From contig CANGYR010000007.1 in NCBI GenBank assembly GCA_947458275.1, positions 62,001 through 126,000 of the forward strand: a DNA stretch of 64,000 bases. The letters run 5' to 3'. Both the position numbers and the translations under genes were made by a program. The stretch is from Chitinophagaceae bacterium (GTDB taxonomy: Bacteria; Bacteroidota; Bacteroidia; Chitinophagales; Chitinophagaceae). This document shows positions 36,275-44,639 of the stretch, in pieces; position 1 is the stretch's first letter, and each line of letters starts with the position of its first letter. The notes under the pieces are model-generated. The model saw nothing but the letters and a program-made list of their open reading frames with translations, made no database searches and was not told the origin of the DNA.

Positions 36275-37372
36275 ATGAATCAGTCTGAATCATTTGGTTT
36301 TAATGTATGGAGACGGTTGCGTAAAAACAAAACTGCAGTGTTTGGGCTTTCCATTATTGCTGTATCATTAGTAGTGGCGCTGTTTGGTTATGTAATTGCT
36401 CCGGATAACTCACCCAATGCTGATTTTCAAACAATTGAAATACAGGCAAAAAAGCCCGGATATGATCAGCTTTTTCTGACTATTCCTTTACAAAACACCG
36501 AGCAGGTTTCATTTTTTCATCAACTATTTTTCGGAAAGCCGGTACAAGAAAAATATATTCCTGTGACAGGATACAGGATTAATGGAGGTGCATTAATAAT
36601 TAACAAGTTTGTTGATGAAGACACTTCTGTCGCCGAACAATACAGCGTAAAAGAAATTACTCAAAATCATCCTGAAAGAATCCACCGTTTATTTGTAAGA
36701 AAGAAATATTATCTCGGGACGGATGTGTTGGGAAGAGATATTTTAAGCCGGCTTATTATTGGCACTAGGGTTAGTCTGGCAGTAGGGTTTATTGCTGTAG
36801 TGATTTCTTTATTGTTAGGTGTATTTCTTGGTGCCATTGCCGGATACTACCGTGGACGAATAGACGCGGTGGTGATGTGGCTGGTGAATGTGGTCTGGAG
36901 TATTCCTACCTTATTGCTTGTTTTTGCATTTACCATTGCCATGGGTAAAGGTTTCTGGCAGATTTTCATTGCGGTGGGACTTACCATGTGGGTGAATGTG
37001 GCGAGGTTGGTGCGCGGACAGGTGATGGGCATTAGAGAGCTGGAGTATATCAAAGCTGCGGAGTTGATGGGGTTTAGTACAACAAGAATTATCGTGAAAC
37101 ATATACTCCCAAATATCGCAGGTCCACTGATAGTAATTGCGGCAGGCAACTTCGCTTCAGCAATGATCATCGAAGCGGGGCTGAGCTTTCTGGGCATCGG
37201 CATACAACCACCACAACCGAGCTGGGGATTGATGATAAAAGAAAATTACAATTTTATCATTACCAATAATGCCACGCTTGCTCTTGTTCCGGGAATAGCG
37301 ATTATGTTGCTGGTGCTGTCGTTTAACTTATTGGGCAATGGATTGAGAGATGCGATGGAGGAAGGGGGTTAA
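36275..37372 (+). CDS. ABC transporter permease of the OppC/DppC type
   Basis: It is one of two membrane subunits of a peptide/nickel-type importer. The TTG at 36272 directly precedes the ATG at 36275, and I choose the ATG. A first membrane helix near residues 20-40 is followed by an unusually long periplasmic loop of about 110 residues before the conserved OppC core. The core starts at YLGTDVLGRDILSRLIIGTRVSLAVG and contains the EAA motif AAELMGFSTTRIIVKHILPNIAGPL. No ATPase, second permease or binding protein lies nearby, so the partners must be elsewhere. The loop insertion is, I believe, usual for Bacteroidota members. Confidence 0.9.
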   Translation: MNQSESFGFNVWRRLRKNKTAVFGLSIIAVSLVVALFGYVIAPDNSPNADFQTIEIQAKKPGYDQLFLTIPLQNTEQVSFFHQLFFGKPVQEKYIPVTGYRINGGALIINKFVDEDTSVAEQYSVKEITQNHPERIHRLFVRKKYYLGTDVLGRDILSRLIIGTRVSLAVGFIAVVISLLLGVFLGAIAGYYRGRIDAVVMWLVNVVWSIPTLLLVFAFTIAMGKGFWQIFIAVGLTMWVNVARLVRGQVMGIRELEYIKAAELMGFSTTRIIVKHILPNIAGPLIVIAAGNFASAMIIEAGLSFLGIGIQPPQPSWGLMIKENYNFIITNNATLALVPGIAIMLLVLSFNLLGNGLRDAMEEGG

Positions 37373-37527
37373 GGGTTATATGTCAATTTCACCAAAAGCA
37401 AAAAAGCAGCACAATCTCAATTCTTAATGGTGATAACAGCAACCAGGGCGGAAGAGCTAAAATTCCTTATTTCTTATTTCTTATTTCCCAGGGCTATTGA
37501 CTATTTTTACTTCCAAATATTTATTCA

Positions 37528-38376
37528 TTGCAATTCTCCATCGTCATCGTCAATTACAACGTAAAGCATTTGCTGGAAGGATGCCTGACTTCGGTGGAGG
37601 CGGCATGTAAAAATATTTCCGCGGAAATCTTCGTCGTGGACAATGCCTCCACCGATGGAAGCAAAGAATATTTTAATGGAAAATTTTCGAACGTACATTT
37701 TTTATGGAATAAAGAAAATGTTGGTTTTGCAAAAGCCAACAACAGTGTATTGCGTGAAACAAAAGGCGATTATACTCTGTTTCTCAACCCCGACACTGTT
37801 TTGCCGGCTGACTGTCTGGAAAAATGTCTTCAATTCTTTTCAACCCATCCGGATTGTGGAGGACTCGGCGTAAGAATGACTGATGAAAACGGCATTTACA
37901 GAAAAGAAAGCAAGCGTGGCTTTCCGGGTGCCACCACCTCTTTGTTTAAAATGCTCGGCTTGCACAAATTATTCCCCCGCACCGAAATATTTGCCCGCTA
38001 CTATCTCGGTCATCTTTCTGAAAATGAAACCAATGAGATTGAAGTGCTGTCCGGCGCATTTATGATGCTGAGCAGAAACGCATTGGAAAATGTAAAAGGT
38101 TTTGATGAGGACTTTTTTATGTATGCTGAAGATATTGATCTGAGTTGCAGAATCATCAAAGCGGGATTTAAAAATTATTATTTCCCCGGCACTTCAATCA
38201 TTCACTTCAAAGGTAAAAGCACCAAAAAGAAAAGCAACAAGTACATAAATGATTTCTATGGCGCAATGAAAATTTTTGTAAACAAGTACTATCCACAAAA
38301 ATCAATAGGTAAAATCTTTTTACTACTAGGTATTGAAATCCGCAAGCACATTGCCCTAATCATTCGTCTTTTTTGA
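37528..38376 (+). CDS. Family 2 glycosyltransferase (rhamnosyl-transferase-like)
   Basis: It is a soluble GT2 enzyme that transfers a sugar onto a cell-surface glycan. A TTG start at 37528 fits the N-terminus (L/MQFSIVIVNYNVKHLLEGCL). The GT-A elements are VVDNASTDGSKEYF, FLNPDTVLPADCL (DxD-like metal site) and DEDFFMYAEDIDLSCRI with the catalytic aspartate pair. The end is basic and slightly hydrophobic (FLLLGIEIRKHIALIIRLF), suggesting membrane association. The 282-residue length fits WbbL-like enzymes. Its last 17 bases overlap the end of the convergent glycosyltransferase gene. The donor sugar is unknown. Confidence 0.9.
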   Translation: MQFSIVIVNYNVKHLLEGCLTSVEAACKNISAEIFVVDNASTDGSKEYFNGKFSNVHFLWNKENVGFAKANNSVLRETKGDYTLFLNPDTVLPADCLEKCLQFFSTHPDCGGLGVRMTDENGIYRKESKRGFPGATTSLFKMLGLHKLFPRTEIFARYYLGHLSENETNEIEVLSGAFMMLSRNALENVKGFDEDFFMYAEDIDLSCRIIKAGFKNYYFPGTSIIHFKGKSTKKKSNKYINDFYGAMKIFVNKYYPQKSIGKIFLLLGIEIRKHIALIIRLF

Positions 38377-39430
38377 GACCGGCAATCCATTCTCTTATGA
38401 CGGATTCATTAGTACTCGCTTTTTCAGGAAAATTATATTCAAATGATAAGGCTAGAGACAGTGCTTCACTTAACAGGAATGCATCCTGACTAACGTGAAT
38501 GCATAACTGCTTTTTTGACAGATATTGTGCAAGATATTCCTGTTCAGTCTGCCCGGGCGTAGGGATCAATATTGATTTTGTTCCGGTTGCCATCAAATCC
38601 ATAACAGTAGAATATCCGGAACGGGCAATCACAACTTGAGACTGCTGCATTATTTGACTTAATTCATCCGCATTCAAATGATTGAAAATGGTCAGATTAG
38701 AATTTTCGGTTTTCATCGGATTTTTTTCATCCGGCAATCCTCTTACCACAACGACCTGCTTTTCAAATCCGTTTAATTGTTCAAGAATGATTTTCTCAAA
38801 AATTGATCGCTGGGGTTCAGGTCCGGATATTATAATTGCTGCGGCATATTTTACTGGCTGATTTAATTTTTTAAATCGGGATAATATTCCAAGATATTTT
38901 ACTGGAACCGACGGCAGCAATCCGGGGTGAGACAAATCGCCTGCAAAATTATTATTGCCTTCAACATCCGGTACCCAGCATTCTGTGAAGCGGTTGATGA
39001 AGCCATAGTTTAGTTTTTGAATTACGGAATCCAGAAAACCGGAGCCGGATTGAATTTGCAATTGATGTGTAATAAAAATACAGGGAATTTTATTGCTGTA
39101 TAGCCCAAACCTGTTGTCGCTGATGACTCCACTTATCTGATACTGCTCTATCACGCTTTCCAGCCATTTTCTTTCGCGGCGGATGGAATATAAAATTTTG
39201 GGCAACTGCAATAATATCTTAAACGAAAAGAATCTTTTATTCCTGGAATATTGAATTCGATAACCCTTCAGAGGCAGTATCGTTATTCCGGGAAATGCCT
39301 CGGACAAAATAAGGGCAATTTTTCCTTCAGCGGCAACAATTACGTCTACTTGTTGTTGTTGCAGATGACGAATAACAGGAATACATCTTGTCGCATGTCC
39401 AAGTCCCCAGTCCAGCGGAGCAATCAGCAC
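38360..39430 (-). CDS. MurG-like family 28-type glycosyltransferase
   Basis: The protein has the GT-B fold with two Rossmann halves. The N-terminal motif APLDWGLGHATRCIPVIRHL is typical of a group of MurG-related glycosyltransferases in Bacteroidota. The C-terminal half has VIARSGYSTVMDLMATGTKSILIPTPGQTEQEYLA, the donor-nucleotide binding region. The only usable start is GTG at 39430; several upstream codons remain open but contain no ATG, GTG or TTG. The 356 residues cover the full fold. The substrate is unknown. It is convergent with the preceding GT2 gene and overlaps it by 17 bases. Confidence 0.85.
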   Translation of the reverse strand: MLIAPLDWGLGHATRCIPVIRHLQQQQVDVIVAAEGKIALILSEAFPGITILPLKGYRIQYSRNKRFFSFKILLQLPKILYSIRRERKWLESVIEQYQISGVISDNRFGLYSNKIPCIFITHQLQIQSGSGFLDSVIQKLNYGFINRFTECWVPDVEGNNNFAGDLSHPGLLPSVPVKYLGILSRFKKLNQPVKYAAAIIISGPEPQRSIFEKIILEQLNGFEKQVVVVRGLPDEKNPMKTENSNLTIFNHLNADELSQIMQQSQVVIARSGYSTVMDLMATGTKSILIPTPGQTEQEYLAQYLSKKQLCIHVSQDAFLLSEALSLALSFEYNFPEKASTNESVIREWIAGLKKDE

Positions 39431-39526
39431 TTTGGGAAATGTGGATAGGCTGTTAATATGATTAAAATTTGTTAAAATAGGACAATATTTTTCGGTGAAT
39501 TTAGTTTAAATTGTAAATTGTTCTTT

Positions 39527-39655
39527 ATGAAACATTCAACAAAAATTATTGCGCTCGTATTTATTGTCCTAATTGCGGTGTCTTCAGGATGTGCTTCAGG
39601 TAAAAGACCTTTCTGCGGCTGTCCAAACGAACGCGGTTTTGTTGGCTATAAATAA
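39527..39655 (+). CDS. Tiny lipoprotein, 42 residues
   Basis: It is too short for the ORF track. Translation gives a signal peptide with a hydrophobic core (IIALVFIVLIAV) and the lipobox SSGC with Cys24 as the lipidated residue. The mature peptide is only about 19 residues and holds two further cysteines in FCGCPNERG. A lipobox within a 42-codon frame is good evidence of a real gene. I recall similar tiny CGCP lipoproteins from Bacteroidota genomes but cannot give a function. The next gene, on the same strand, starts 10 bases later, so the two are probably co-transcribed. Confidence 0.72.
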   Translation: MKHSTKIIALVFIVLIAVSSGCASGKRPFCGCPNERGFVGYK

Positions 39656-39665
39656 TACTAATATC

Positions 39666-39914
39666 ATGAACAAATCAAACAGGGACATCTTGGTGTTGTA
39701 CAATGAAAACATCACGACACCCCAGTCACTGGAACATGAAGTGGAATGGTTGCATGAGTTGTTGTTCAATGTTGAACGAATGGACAATTTTGCATCCGCC
39801 CACGAAATCATAAATCTGAATAACTACAAGGTCTACCACAACAAAGTAGAAATCAAAAAATACATTCGCAGAAAAAAAGAGCAGGCATTTGTCTTTTTAA
39901 ACAACAGAAACTAA
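39666..39914 (+). CDS. Hypothetical protein, 82 residues
   Basis: I use the ATG at 39666 (MNKSNRDILVLYNENI), since the ORF-track start would overlap the tiny lipoprotein in another frame. The protein is soluble and mainly helical, with HEVEWLHELLFNVERMDNFASAHEI and a basic end EIKKYIRRKKEQAFVFLNNRN. There is no signal peptide. It follows the lipoprotein by 10 bases and ends one base before the stop of the convergent aminotransferase gene. No family is recognised. A nucleic-acid or protein interaction through the basic tail is possible but unsupported. Confidence 0.7.
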   Translation: MNKSNRDILVLYNENITTPQSLEHEVEWLHELLFNVERMDNFASAHEIINLNNYKVYHNKVEIKKYIRRKKEQAFVFLNNRN

Positions 39915-41180
39915 TTACGACAACTGCTGCAAAGCCTCTCTCAGCTTGCTTATCACCGTATCAATCTCTTCTTTTTTACAACACCCTACACTCACTCTGT
40001 ACCAGCTGCTTTCCTTGTCATATCCAAAAGAACCGAATGGAACAATGGCCAGTTTTGCTTCGCTTAAAATATAATCAGTTACCCGTTCCTGTGAGTCGAG
40101 GACAATACCCGAAGATGTTTTTTTCCCTTTAAGATCTATCTGAACAGATAAATATATTGCTGCTTTGGGTTCTATTACATCAACATTAAATCCTTCTTTT
40201 TTCAGCTGAATAAATCCGTTGTAAAGATTATTCAGTCTGTATTCCACTTCAGATTTGAAATGTTGTAAATAAGCATCCACTTCAGCTTCATTGCTCAAAA
40301 ACCTTGCGGTTGCTTTTTGTTCTGCCATAGGCGCCCAAGATCCAATATGACTGTTGATGCCCCGCATTTTTGCAATGAGCTCCTGAGGACCCATAGACCA
40401 GCCTACCCTTACTCCGGTGGCGGCAAATGCCTTGCTGATACCATCAACAAAAACAGTGTATTCTTTCATTTTGGGTCTGAGCGATACCGGATTGTAGTGA
40501 TGGGCGTCTCCAAAAGTAAGCGTCCAGTATATTTGGTCATACATTAAATAGAGCTTCTTTGCTCCGGCAGGGCGACTTTCATTCTCCGCAATCACCAGGT
40601 CGCAGATGGCCTCCAGCTCTTCTTTACTGAAAATTGTTCCTGTTGGGTTCAGAGGAGAACACAGTGCCAGTAATGTGGCGCCTTTTACATGTGGAGCGAT
40701 CTGCGCGGCAGTGGGTAAAAAATTATTTTCGGCGGTTGAGGAAATCTGAACATGAACAGCCTCGGTGAAATGAGAATAATGATTATTGTTCCAGCTCGGA
40801 ACAGGATAAATAACCCTATCCCCTTTATCCACAATACTTCTGAAAATTGAATAAATCAATGGTCTGCCACCACAGGCTATCAAAATTTCCTGCGGAGAAT
40901 AATAAATCCCTTCTTTTTTTTCCAAAAAACCGGAGAGTGCAATACGCAAATCCAACTCTCCCTCAGCAGAGGGGTAATTGGTGTAACCCTCTTTGTAGGC
41001 ATTGATAATTTCTTTCAATAAACTATCCGGAATGGGAAACAATGCAGAATCAAAGTCACCAATAGTATAATTGTAAATATGCTCCCCGGCTTTGATTTTT
41101 TCTTTAATGGCCGCTCCTAATTTCACAATTTCAGACGGAATCAGCGTTTCAGCCAGATTACTAAGGGGATAGGCATTCAT
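39915..41180 (-). CDS. PLP-dependent class I/II aminotransferase
   Basis: It is an aspartate-aminotransferase-like enzyme. I start it at the ATG at 41180 (MNAYPLSNLAETLIPSEIVKL), because a perfect Bacteroidota promoter at 41214-41244 would place the transcript start near 41207. The 421 residues contain IGDFDSALFPIP, the cofactor-binding ACGGRPLIYSIF, SPLNPTGTIFS, the Asp-Gln-Ile segment YDQIYWTLTF, and the Schiff-base lysine in VDGISKAFAATGVRVGW. The substrate Arg lies in WYRVSVGC. The substrate is not certain; aspartate or aromatic acids are usual for this group. It is convergent with the small hypothetical gene. Confidence 0.88.
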   Translation of the reverse strand: MNAYPLSNLAETLIPSEIVKLGAAIKEKIKAGEHIYNYTIGDFDSALFPIPDSLLKEIINAYKEGYTNYPSAEGELDLRIALSGFLEKKEGIYYSPQEILIACGGRPLIYSIFRSIVDKGDRVIYPVPSWNNNHYSHFTEAVHVQISSTAENNFLPTAAQIAPHVKGATLLALCSPLNPTGTIFSKEELEAICDLVIAENESRPAGAKKLYLMYDQIYWTLTFGDAHHYNPVSLRPKMKEYTVFVDGISKAFAATGVRVGWSMGPQELIAKMRGINSHIGSWAPMAEQKATARFLSNEAEVDAYLQHFKSEVEYRLNNLYNGFIQLKKEGFNVDVIEPKAAIYLSVQIDLKGKKTSSGIVLDSQERVTDYILSEAKLAIVPFGSFGYDKESSWYRVSVGCCKKEEIDTVISKLREALQQLS

Positions 41181-41213
41181 ATAAGTGTGTTTAATATGTT
41201 CTCTCGCGGGGAA

Positions 41214-41244
41214 CAAAATTAGAAATTAGGTATTGGAATACAAA
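41214..41244 (-). promoter_or_regulatory. Perfect Bacteroidota promoter of the aminotransferase gene
   Basis: On the minus strand TTTG, exactly 19 bases, then TAATTTTG match the TTTG-N19-TAnnTTTG consensus. It lies 33 bases before the chosen ATG at 41180 and is the best promoter in the window. Confidence 0.75.
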
Positions 41245-41398
41245 AAATAGAATTCCATTTGCATCAGTATTTTAAAATACTCATATCAGCCTGTTTTGTG
41301 CAAAGTTTATGAAAAATATTCGTTAGATAAGGAGAATGATTAAATAAATTCTAATGAAAACGGTTTTTTGTTAAATAATAAATTGATTTTAATAAAAT

Positions 41399-41443
41399 TT
41401 GGCTTAAAAACGGGTAAGAATTGGCTTAAAAATTGTATATTTG
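41399..41443 (+). promoter_or_regulatory. adk upstream region: spaced direct repeats and -7 box
   Basis: TTGGCTTAAAAA occurs at 41399-41410 and 41421-41432, exactly 22 bases apart, two DNA turns. TATATTTG (41436-41443) follows at once and matches the -7 consensus. No TTTG with proper spacing is present, so a bound activator could compensate. The rest of the 342-base gap 41181-41522 is AT-rich, with no other feature seen apart from the opposing promoter. Confidence 0.45.
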
Positions 41444-41522
41444 AAGAAATTAAGGTTAATTATCCATTTATCATTAATCGAATAGATTTTTTAAAATCAT
41501 TTCGCAGAATTTATTGTTTACC

Positions 41523-42098
41523 ATGTTCAATGTTATACTTTTTGGTCCTCCCGGCAGTGGAAAAGGTACTCAAAGTGAAAAACTTATCGCCAAATATGGC
41601 CTTAAGCACCTAAGTACCGGCGATTTGCTGCGGTCTGAAATTTCCGGACAAACCGCATTGGGTCTGGAAGCAAAAAAATTTATGGACAAAGGTCAGCTGG
41701 TTCCCGATGAGGTGGTGATTGGTATGATCAGCTCGGCTATCGATCACAATGATAAAATCACCGGGTTTTTATTTGACGGATTTCCCCGAACAGCCGCACA
41801 GGCAGAGGCTTTGGATAAGTTGCTTGATTTGAAAAACGCCTCCATCGCCATCATGCTGGCTTTAGATGTAAGCGAAGAAGAACTGGTAAAACGATTGATG
41901 AAAAGAGGTGAGACCAGTGGACGCAGTGATGATACAAACGAAAGCGTCATTCGCGCGCGTATTGATGAATATCATGCAAAAACCACTTCCGTTGCAGATT
42001 ATTATCATCAGTTTGATAAAGTGAAAATGATAAAAGGTGAAGGCAGCATCGATGATATCTTCCTGGCCCTCTGCCAAGAGATTGATACCCGCCTTTAA
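41523..42098 (+). CDS. adk: Adenylate kinase
   Basis: It interconverts ATP + AMP and 2 ADP. The ORF track starts at a TTG; the ATG at 41523 (MFNVILFGPPGSGKGTQ) fits the family exactly. The P-loop GPPGSGKGTQ, the AMP-site HLSTGDLLRSEI, and GFPRTAAQAEAL with the conserved DGFPR are present. The LID is the short type without zinc cysteines, running through KRLMKRGETSGRSDD. The 191-residue length fits Bacteroidota enzymes. An unusual paired repeat lies upstream. The next gene starts 104 bases downstream on the same strand. Confidence 0.97.
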   Translation: MFNVILFGPPGSGKGTQSEKLIAKYGLKHLSTGDLLRSEISGQTALGLEAKKFMDKGQLVPDEVVIGMISSAIDHNDKITGFLFDGFPRTAAQAEALDKLLDLKNASIAIMLALDVSEEELVKRLMKRGETSGRSDDTNESVIRARIDEYHAKTTSVADYYHQFDKVKMIKGEGSIDDIFLALCQEIDTRL

Positions 42099-42202
42099 TG
42101 TACTCTTTCGGCGCTTCTTTACCCCACCCGTTTTTTTGGTAATTAAAGTATCTTTACACGCTATCTTATACAAAAAACAAACGATAACTATTCCTTATTA
42201 AT

Positions 42203-42973
42203 ATGATCAAAGAATTTCAGGAAGGATATGTAAAATCCGAAACGCATCGCGGCATAACAACGATTGAATTTTTTCATCCCCAAAGCAATTCTCTTCCCGG
42301 GAAAATCCTGGAATCGCTTGCGCAGGAAATACATTTTGCCGGCACTCATGCAGAAACCAAGGTTATTGTGCTGAAAAGCGGTGGTGAAAAAGCATTTTGT
42401 GCGGGTGCTTCTTTTGATGAACTGTTGTCCATTACCACGGCAGAGCAAGGTCTCGCCTTCTTCAGCGGTTTTGCTCAGGTAATCAACGCAATGAGACGCT
42501 GTCCAAAATTTATCATAGCAAGAGTACAAGGTAAATGTGTGGGAGGAGGTGTTGGACTGGTGGCAGCAGCGGATTATACCATAGCTGTAGAGCCGGCCGA
42601 TATAAAACTCAGTGAATTGTCCATTGGTATCGGACCGTTTGTGGTAGGACCTGCCATCGAAAGAAAAATTGGAATAGGTGCTTTCAGCGCGCTGGCCATC
42701 GATGCCAATATGTGGAGAAACAGCGACTGGGCAAAAAAGAAAAGTCTCTTTGCTGAAGTTCATCCTTCCGTTGAAAGTATGGACGAATCAGTAAGCCGCC
42801 TTGCCAATTCTTTGTCTCACTCCAATCCGGAGGCAATGGCCGAAATAAAAAAAATGAACTGGAAAGGGACAGAAAACTGGGATACACTTCTACCGGAAAG
42901 AGCAGCCATCAGCGGAAGGCTTGTATTGACTGATTTTACAAAAAATGCCATTGATAAATTAAAGAAAAAATAA
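42203..42973 (+). CDS. Enoyl-CoA hydratase/isomerase family protein
   Basis: It is a crotonase-fold enzyme acting on acyl-CoA, probably in beta-oxidation or a related route. The 256 residues contain the first oxyanion-hole segment GGEKAFCAGASFDEL and the second VQGKCVGGGVGLVAAADYTIA. ADIKLSELSIGIGPFVVGPAIERKIG provides the region where hydratases carry one of two catalytic glutamates (E in SELSIGI). The first catalytic Glu position cannot be clearly assigned, so isomerase or hydratase roles stay open. An acyl-CoA dehydrogenase is encoded 7 kb away, but on the other strand. The gene is preceded by TATCTTTA at about 42150, a near match to the -7 consensus. Confidence 0.88.
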   Translation: MIKEFQEGYVKSETHRGITTIEFFHPQSNSLPGKILESLAQEIHFAGTHAETKVIVLKSGGEKAFCAGASFDELLSITTAEQGLAFFSGFAQVINAMRRCPKFIIARVQGKCVGGGVGLVAAADYTIAVEPADIKLSELSIGIGPFVVGPAIERKIGIGAFSALAIDANMWRNSDWAKKKSLFAEVHPSVESMDESVSRLANSLSHSNPEAMAEIKKMNWKGTENWDTLLPERAAISGRLVLTDFTKNAIDKLKKK

Positions 42974-43113
42974 ACCTTCCATTATTTTTATCTGATTGAG
43001 CAGTACAAAAAACATCATCAGGAAAAATTGAACACTAAGATTTCAATCGGCGAGGTGGATGATTTGTTAAGAAAGTTTAATACCCGAATTTATTATAAAC
43101 GTTTGTCTGCTTT

Positions 43114-43449
43114 CTAATACATCAGCGCTCTCTTTGAAGAGTTTCTCCAACCTGCATAACTTTCCCTGTCGACAAAATAAATTTTTAAATCCGCGTACGA
43201 CTCTCTGTCAACGAAATAAATCTTTTTTTTAGCGTAAGATTCACGATCCACAAAAAACCATTTCCCATCGTTATTTCCCGCATAGCTTTCTCTGTCTACC
43301 TTATAGACCAGTAAATCGGCATAGCTTTCACGATCAACTACAAAGACCTTTACATCTGCGTAACTCTCTCTATCTACCGAATATACCTTTTGTGCCTTAA
43401 GTTCGTTTAGGCTTAATAGAATGATTGAGATTAATAATAACTTTTTCAT
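43114..43449 (-). CDS. Secreted six-fold VDRESYA repeat protein (DUF6150/Septknot-like)
   Basis: The ORF track starts with GTG at 43455; I use ATG at 43449. The 111-residue product has a signal peptide ending at about residue 20 (LLLISIILLSLNELKAQ). Then come six copies of VDRESYA at 25-31, 38-44, 51-57, 67-73, 80-86 and 93-99, alternating with short hydrophobic strands such as DLKIYF. The spacing is 13, 13, 16, 13 and 13 residues, symmetrical around one longer spacer. The repeat resembles the DUF6150 family, which from memory is linked to a deeply knotted fold (Septknot); this needs a profile search. No cysteine and no catalytic motif were seen. Neighbours give no clue. Confidence 0.8.
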   Translation of the reverse strand: MKKLLLISIILLSLNELKAQKVYSVDRESYADVKVFVVDRESYADLLVYKVDRESYAGNNDGKWFFVDRESYAKKKIYFVDRESYADLKIYFVDRESYAGWRNSSKRALMY

Positions 43450-43506
43450 TTTCACTCTTTTATTGTTTTTAAACCTCGATACCTTGTTCTTTTATTAGAA
43501 TCACTC

Positions 43507-44535
43507 TTAGGCAATAGTCCAGGTTTCGCTTCCTCTCAATAATTTATCCAAATCACCTTTACCTTTCTGTGCAATGATTTCTTCAATTTGCATGGTCATG
43601 ATGTCTTCATAACAAGCTCTTTCGGTTTCGTAGAAAACGCCGAATGGACGGGGAAGATGCCCTTGTATGGTGGGATCGTCAAACATTCTGACCAGTATCT
43701 GTGCTTTATAAAAATCTCTTTCATCGTGTACCCATAAATCGTCGGTACTTGCTCCTTCGGTTAAATCAACCACAACGGGTTTGAATCCGTCAAGCTTGAT
43801 GCCCTTGCTTTGATTGGCTCCGAAAATAAGGGGTTTGCCCTGCTCCAGGAAAATAGCCTCATCAACCTTGGTTCCTTTTTCGGTAAATATTTCAAAAGCT
43901 CCATCATTGAAGATGTTGCAATTCTGATAGATTTCTAAAAATGAGGCACCCTTGTGTGCATTAGCTCTTAACAACATTGCCTGCAAATGCTTGGGGTCTC
44001 TGTCCATAGACCTGGCTATGAAACTGGCATCTGCACCCATTGCGAGCGCAAGCGGATTAAAAGGATGATCAATGCTTCCAAAGGGAGTGCTCTTGGTAAT
44101 TTTATGCTCCTCTGATGTGGGAGAATACTGTCCTTTAGTCAGACCATAAATCTGATTGTTGAACAACAATATGTTTACATCAAAATTTCTTCTTAATAAA
44201 TGGATGGTGTGATTACCGCCAATGCTCAATCCATCGCCATCTCCCGTTACTATCCAAACACTCAGTTCGGGACGTGCTGCTTTCAAACCGCTCGCAACAG
44301 CCGTAGCTCTTCCGTGGATGCTGTGCATTCCATAGGTATTCATATAATATGGAAAGCGGCTACTGCAACCAATACCCGATATGATGACGATGTTCTCTCT
44401 GGGAATGCCTATGGTGGGCATCACTTTTTGTACCTGTGCAAGAATGGAATAATCACCACAACCCGGACACCAGCGAACTTCCTGGTCGGTTGCGAAATCT
44501 TTTGCCGTTAATGCCGGAGCAACTGTCTCACTCAT
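43507..44535 (-). CDS. korB: 2-oxoacid:ferredoxin oxidoreductase, beta subunit
   Basis: This is the thiamine-diphosphate-binding subunit of an enzyme that oxidises 2-oxoglutarate (or a related 2-oxoacid) with ferredoxin. The 342 residues show WCPGCGDYSIL near the N-terminus, with cysteines of the cluster and cofactor region, then GIGCSSRFPYYMNTYGMHSIHGRA, and GDGDGLSIGGNHTIHLLRRNFDVNILLFNNQIYGLTKGQ, which binds magnesium-ThDP. The 2-oxoglutarate call follows the usual naming of this group. The alpha/gamma subunit normally lies next to it, but here the neighbours are a divergent transporter and the repeat protein. Any korA gene must be outside the window. Confidence 0.92.
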   Translation of the reverse strand: MSETVAPALTAKDFATDQEVRWCPGCGDYSILAQVQKVMPTIGIPRENIVIISGIGCSSRFPYYMNTYGMHSIHGRATAVASGLKAARPELSVWIVTGDGDGLSIGGNHTIHLLRRNFDVNILLFNNQIYGLTKGQYSPTSEEHKITKSTPFGSIDHPFNPLALAMGADASFIARSMDRDPKHLQAMLLRANAHKGASFLEIYQNCNIFNDGAFEIFTEKGTKVDEAIFLEQGKPLIFGANQSKGIKLDGFKPVVVDLTEGASTDDLWVHDERDFYKAQILVRMFDDPTIQGHLPRPFGVFYETERACYEDIMTMQIEEIIAQKGKGDLDKLLRGSETWTIA

Positions 44536-44639
44536 ATTTCAGCGTTTTTGAAGGTGTAAAGTTAATACATAATTGGGAGATTGGCTTATACTGGCCCATC
44601 TCATCTGCTATTTGATTTTTCTTGTTTATATTTAGTTAT

